Source: Bostrychus sinensis
Taxonomy: Eukaryota; Chordata; Actinopteri; Gobiiformes; Eleotridae
Direction of reading: 5' to 3'
NCBI GenBank assembly: GCA_020698575.1
Contig: CM036239.1
Coordinates: forward strand, 13,707,263-13,771,262
DNA: 64,000 nucleotides
Part shown: in pieces, positions 61,905-64,000 of the stretch
How positions within the stretch are numbered: the stretch's first letter is position 1
Layout of the letters: each line of letters starts with the position of its first letter
Translations under genes and position numbers: made by a program
Notes under the pieces: generated by a model
Seen by the model: only the letters and a program-made list of their open reading frames with translations
Databases searched by the model: none
Told to the model about the DNA's origin: nothing

Positions 61905-62260
61905 GTTTTTGATGAGGCAGCGGGGGTTGGGTAATTTCCTCCAATCAGCGTACTTTGAATAATTAAACTGATCAAGTTAATTATCTCAATTAGGCTGATT
62001 TGACCACGGAACACTGCCATATGGTGCAAGGAAACAAAAAAGGGGGGAACTAATTAAAAGTAAAATAATGAGGATTTTAATTAACTGGTTCCCTAGACGT
62101 CAGCAAGTGGGGATGTGAAGTTGTAATTAAAAAGTCCTGTAGTGCTGGCAACATTCACTGCCTCCCTGTTTTCATAACGGCAAGGGCTCCATCCATCTAA
62201 TTAAATCTGTAAATGAATTAGCAACATCGAGGGTCACACCTAGCCTCCCACAGCAGACCT
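61905..62260. promoter_or_regulatory. Candidate lmo4 enhancer block 4
   Basis: At least eight TAATTA/TAATTAAA-type cores lie in 350 bp, together with a TTGACCACGG and a GACGTCAGCA site. The block is unique in the window. It is the richest homeodomain-site cluster I see. Confidence 0.4.
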
Positions 62261-62959
62261 CAAGATGGTTTCTATAATTCTGTAATAAAAATATTGTACA
62301 TGGTAATAACAAGAGCAGTTCACATACAAACAAACTCTTACATTACCTTTTCAGTGAACGGCACTTTCGACTTAAGGGTCATTACACTTAACCAGCCTGA
62401 GCAATCTATGTTACTGATACATCAATTAAGCAAGTCTATACAGATCTTGGCCAGTCGGGGTCTCTGTGTCCTTCAGGACGTCCCTACCAGGATGATGGAC
62501 AGCTACTGGCATAGACACGCACCCCTTGGCCCAAACAAAGTGATCTAACAGGAAGCAGTCTCTGAGATTCTTGAAGATTGTAATGTTTTTGACATCTACT
62601 TTCCTTTCAGCTTTTTCTTGTTGGAGACGCAACACCAAATCACTTTCCAGCTTAAGGAATATAGAGGTTTGTTATGCTTTTGGCTGTGGCTGTTGTCCTA
62701 TTTGTAATGTTACTCAGACTCAGGAGGCCCACATCCAATTTGTGACTACTGTGATTCATCTCAATCATAAACATCCTATTATTAAACAACATTGTGACAA
62801 ATAATAATAAAAAAGATACCAATGTTGTACTTGTAAAGACCAAAATCCAAAGAGAAATCACAGTGCGTTTGAGTTTGTTCTTTAGTGCAAGTGAAGTAAA
62901 GTCTGTGTGCCTCAGCGCTTGCATGAGTCTCCATGTGAGCAGTGTGCAATGCTGTAAAT

Positions 62960-63130
62960 TGCATCTGTTCCTAATTACAGAGTGCTAATGAAAGCCTGTA
63001 CTCCTGGTGGGCCTACAGAGGATTGGCTTGGCACCTCGTCTATGTCACACATAAGAGGGTAGAGTCATAAACAAAATGAAACACACGTACCATGGCCTAA
63101 TGAAGAGGTGATCGAGGCCGGTCCACTCTG
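62960..63130. promoter_or_regulatory. Candidate lmo4 enhancer block 5
   Basis: It contains TTCCTAATTACAGAGTGC, GTGCTAATGAAAGCC and ATGGCCTAATGAAGAGG in GC-balanced unique DNA. Confidence 0.3.
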
Positions 63131-63599
63131 CAGTCCTGTTTATCATTGCATGTTTTGTGTCTAAAATATCAGCAAACATAGCATTGCACGTATATTGTGT
63201 GTATGTTCAATTCTATTTTTCTTCATGGTTAATTGATTAAGTTAAGCTCTTTCTGCAGGCTGTGATTCCTGTGCCACTTCTCTGTGACCCTTTCCAAGGT
63301 CACACTGTCCCACTGAAGACAGTAACGGTAGATGATTATAATAATAATGGTGCATTTAAATTCAGTCATTCACTGGGAGAAATCTAGAAATATTACATGG
63401 TGAGACATGAGAAATCTTCTGGTGTGTCCTGTTAAACACAAGTTTAAAAAGTATAAGTAAAAGTAATACATGATGGGTCTTAATTAAAACACACTGAACA
63501 GTTGTAGTTCTGCAAATCTGTCATTCATGAGTCACTTCTAAACTACATATAAAACCAGTTCATTTTTTTAAACCCACTGATGATCAATTTACTTTATAG

Positions 63600-63960
63600 T
63601 CTAAATTGCAGGAGGGCGACTTTTGCTCCATCCACACTAACACCACCTGCATGGCCTTGTGTTTCCCACCTAATTACTAGCGTTATTTATTTTTTTACAG
63701 CTGGTCATTTCTGTGTCGTGCACTAACATGTCTGCAACCCTACACCCTTGTCCTCTCAGTGGCCCCACATCTAGTGCACAATTTCCCAGTTCCCTTCAAA
63801 TCTCCTGATAGTCCAGATACAATATCACTAATATGCCTAACTACCTCGTTAAATTGACACACAAGCCAGGACCAAAGCTGAGGCAGGGGCCCTAATTAGA
63901 CACCTAAACATGGAGCCAAGGGTGTTTTGAGGAAGGACACTTTGGGGAATGTTTTAATGA
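63600..63960. promoter_or_regulatory. Candidate lmo4 enhancer block 6
   Basis: Unique sequence with CCCACCTAATTACTAGCG and GGGGCCCTAATTAGACACC, close to the right edge of the window. Confidence 0.3.
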
Positions 63961-64000
63961 GGACGTGGTGCTGAGAATAACTTTAGAGTCAGTTGTTGAC

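Larger units (their letters stand above)
57010..64000. other. Gene-free region downstream of lmo4
   Basis: No exon is recognisable. Repeats are few and listed separately. Between them are unique, GC-balanced, TAAT-rich blocks. Open frames such as 57,125-57,436 and 62,426-62,638 have no motif. LMO4 genes in vertebrates commonly sit beside gene-poor DNA with enhancers, which fits this layout. Confidence 0.55.

Noticed and set aside
62426..62638. Possible coding exon or transposase fragment
   Set aside because: The 70-codon minus-strand frame is mildly protein-like, but I could not assign any motif or flanking splice sites.

Overview
This window reads as nuclear DNA of a ray-finned fish, most likely a teleost. 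The genes are split by short GT-AG introns and match vertebrate proteins. The repeats are typical of fish: a Rex3/RTE-type LINE, a DIRS retrotransposon, Tc1/mariner elements, many short hAT elements and tRNA-derived SINEs. I cannot name the species. All calls come from reading the sequence and recalling family features; no database was searched.

Layout. 1-13,150 holds no recognisable host gene. It carries a decayed Ty3/gypsy pol, a SINE, a hAT element, a Tc1 relic and simple repeats. 13,200-16,860 is ntmt1 (+), the alpha-N-terminal methyltransferase. 17,161-20,292 is ndor1 (-), a diflavin reductase of cytosolic Fe-S assembly; its 3' end faces that of ntmt1 with under 100 bases between the two poly(A) signals. 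22,783-38,150 is lrsam1 (-), an LRR-coiled coil-SAM-RING ubiquitin ligase with 24 coding exons. One lrsam1 intron is swollen to 8.7 kb by a three-level nest: a Rex3-like LINE inside a DIRS element inside a hAT element. 40,642-44,024 (+) encodes the central and C-terminal parts of a canonical poly(A) polymerase, with no catalytic N-terminal domain found upstream. A Tc1 element starts 39 bp after its stop codon. 48,185-57,010 is an lmo4 gene (+), a LIM-only transcription cofactor, with a 5.3-kb first intron that contains a mariner. 57,010-64,000 is a gene-free stretch with several unique, TAAT-rich segments that look like candidate enhancers for lmo4.

The genes do not form a pathway. They are neighbouring housekeeping and developmental genes. 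The strongest observations are the datable nested insertion, the tandem repeats and inverted ends of the DIRS element, the truncated poly(A) polymerase locus, one-base phase conflicts in two genes, a long snap-back element, and an lmo4 intron whose retention would barely change the protein.
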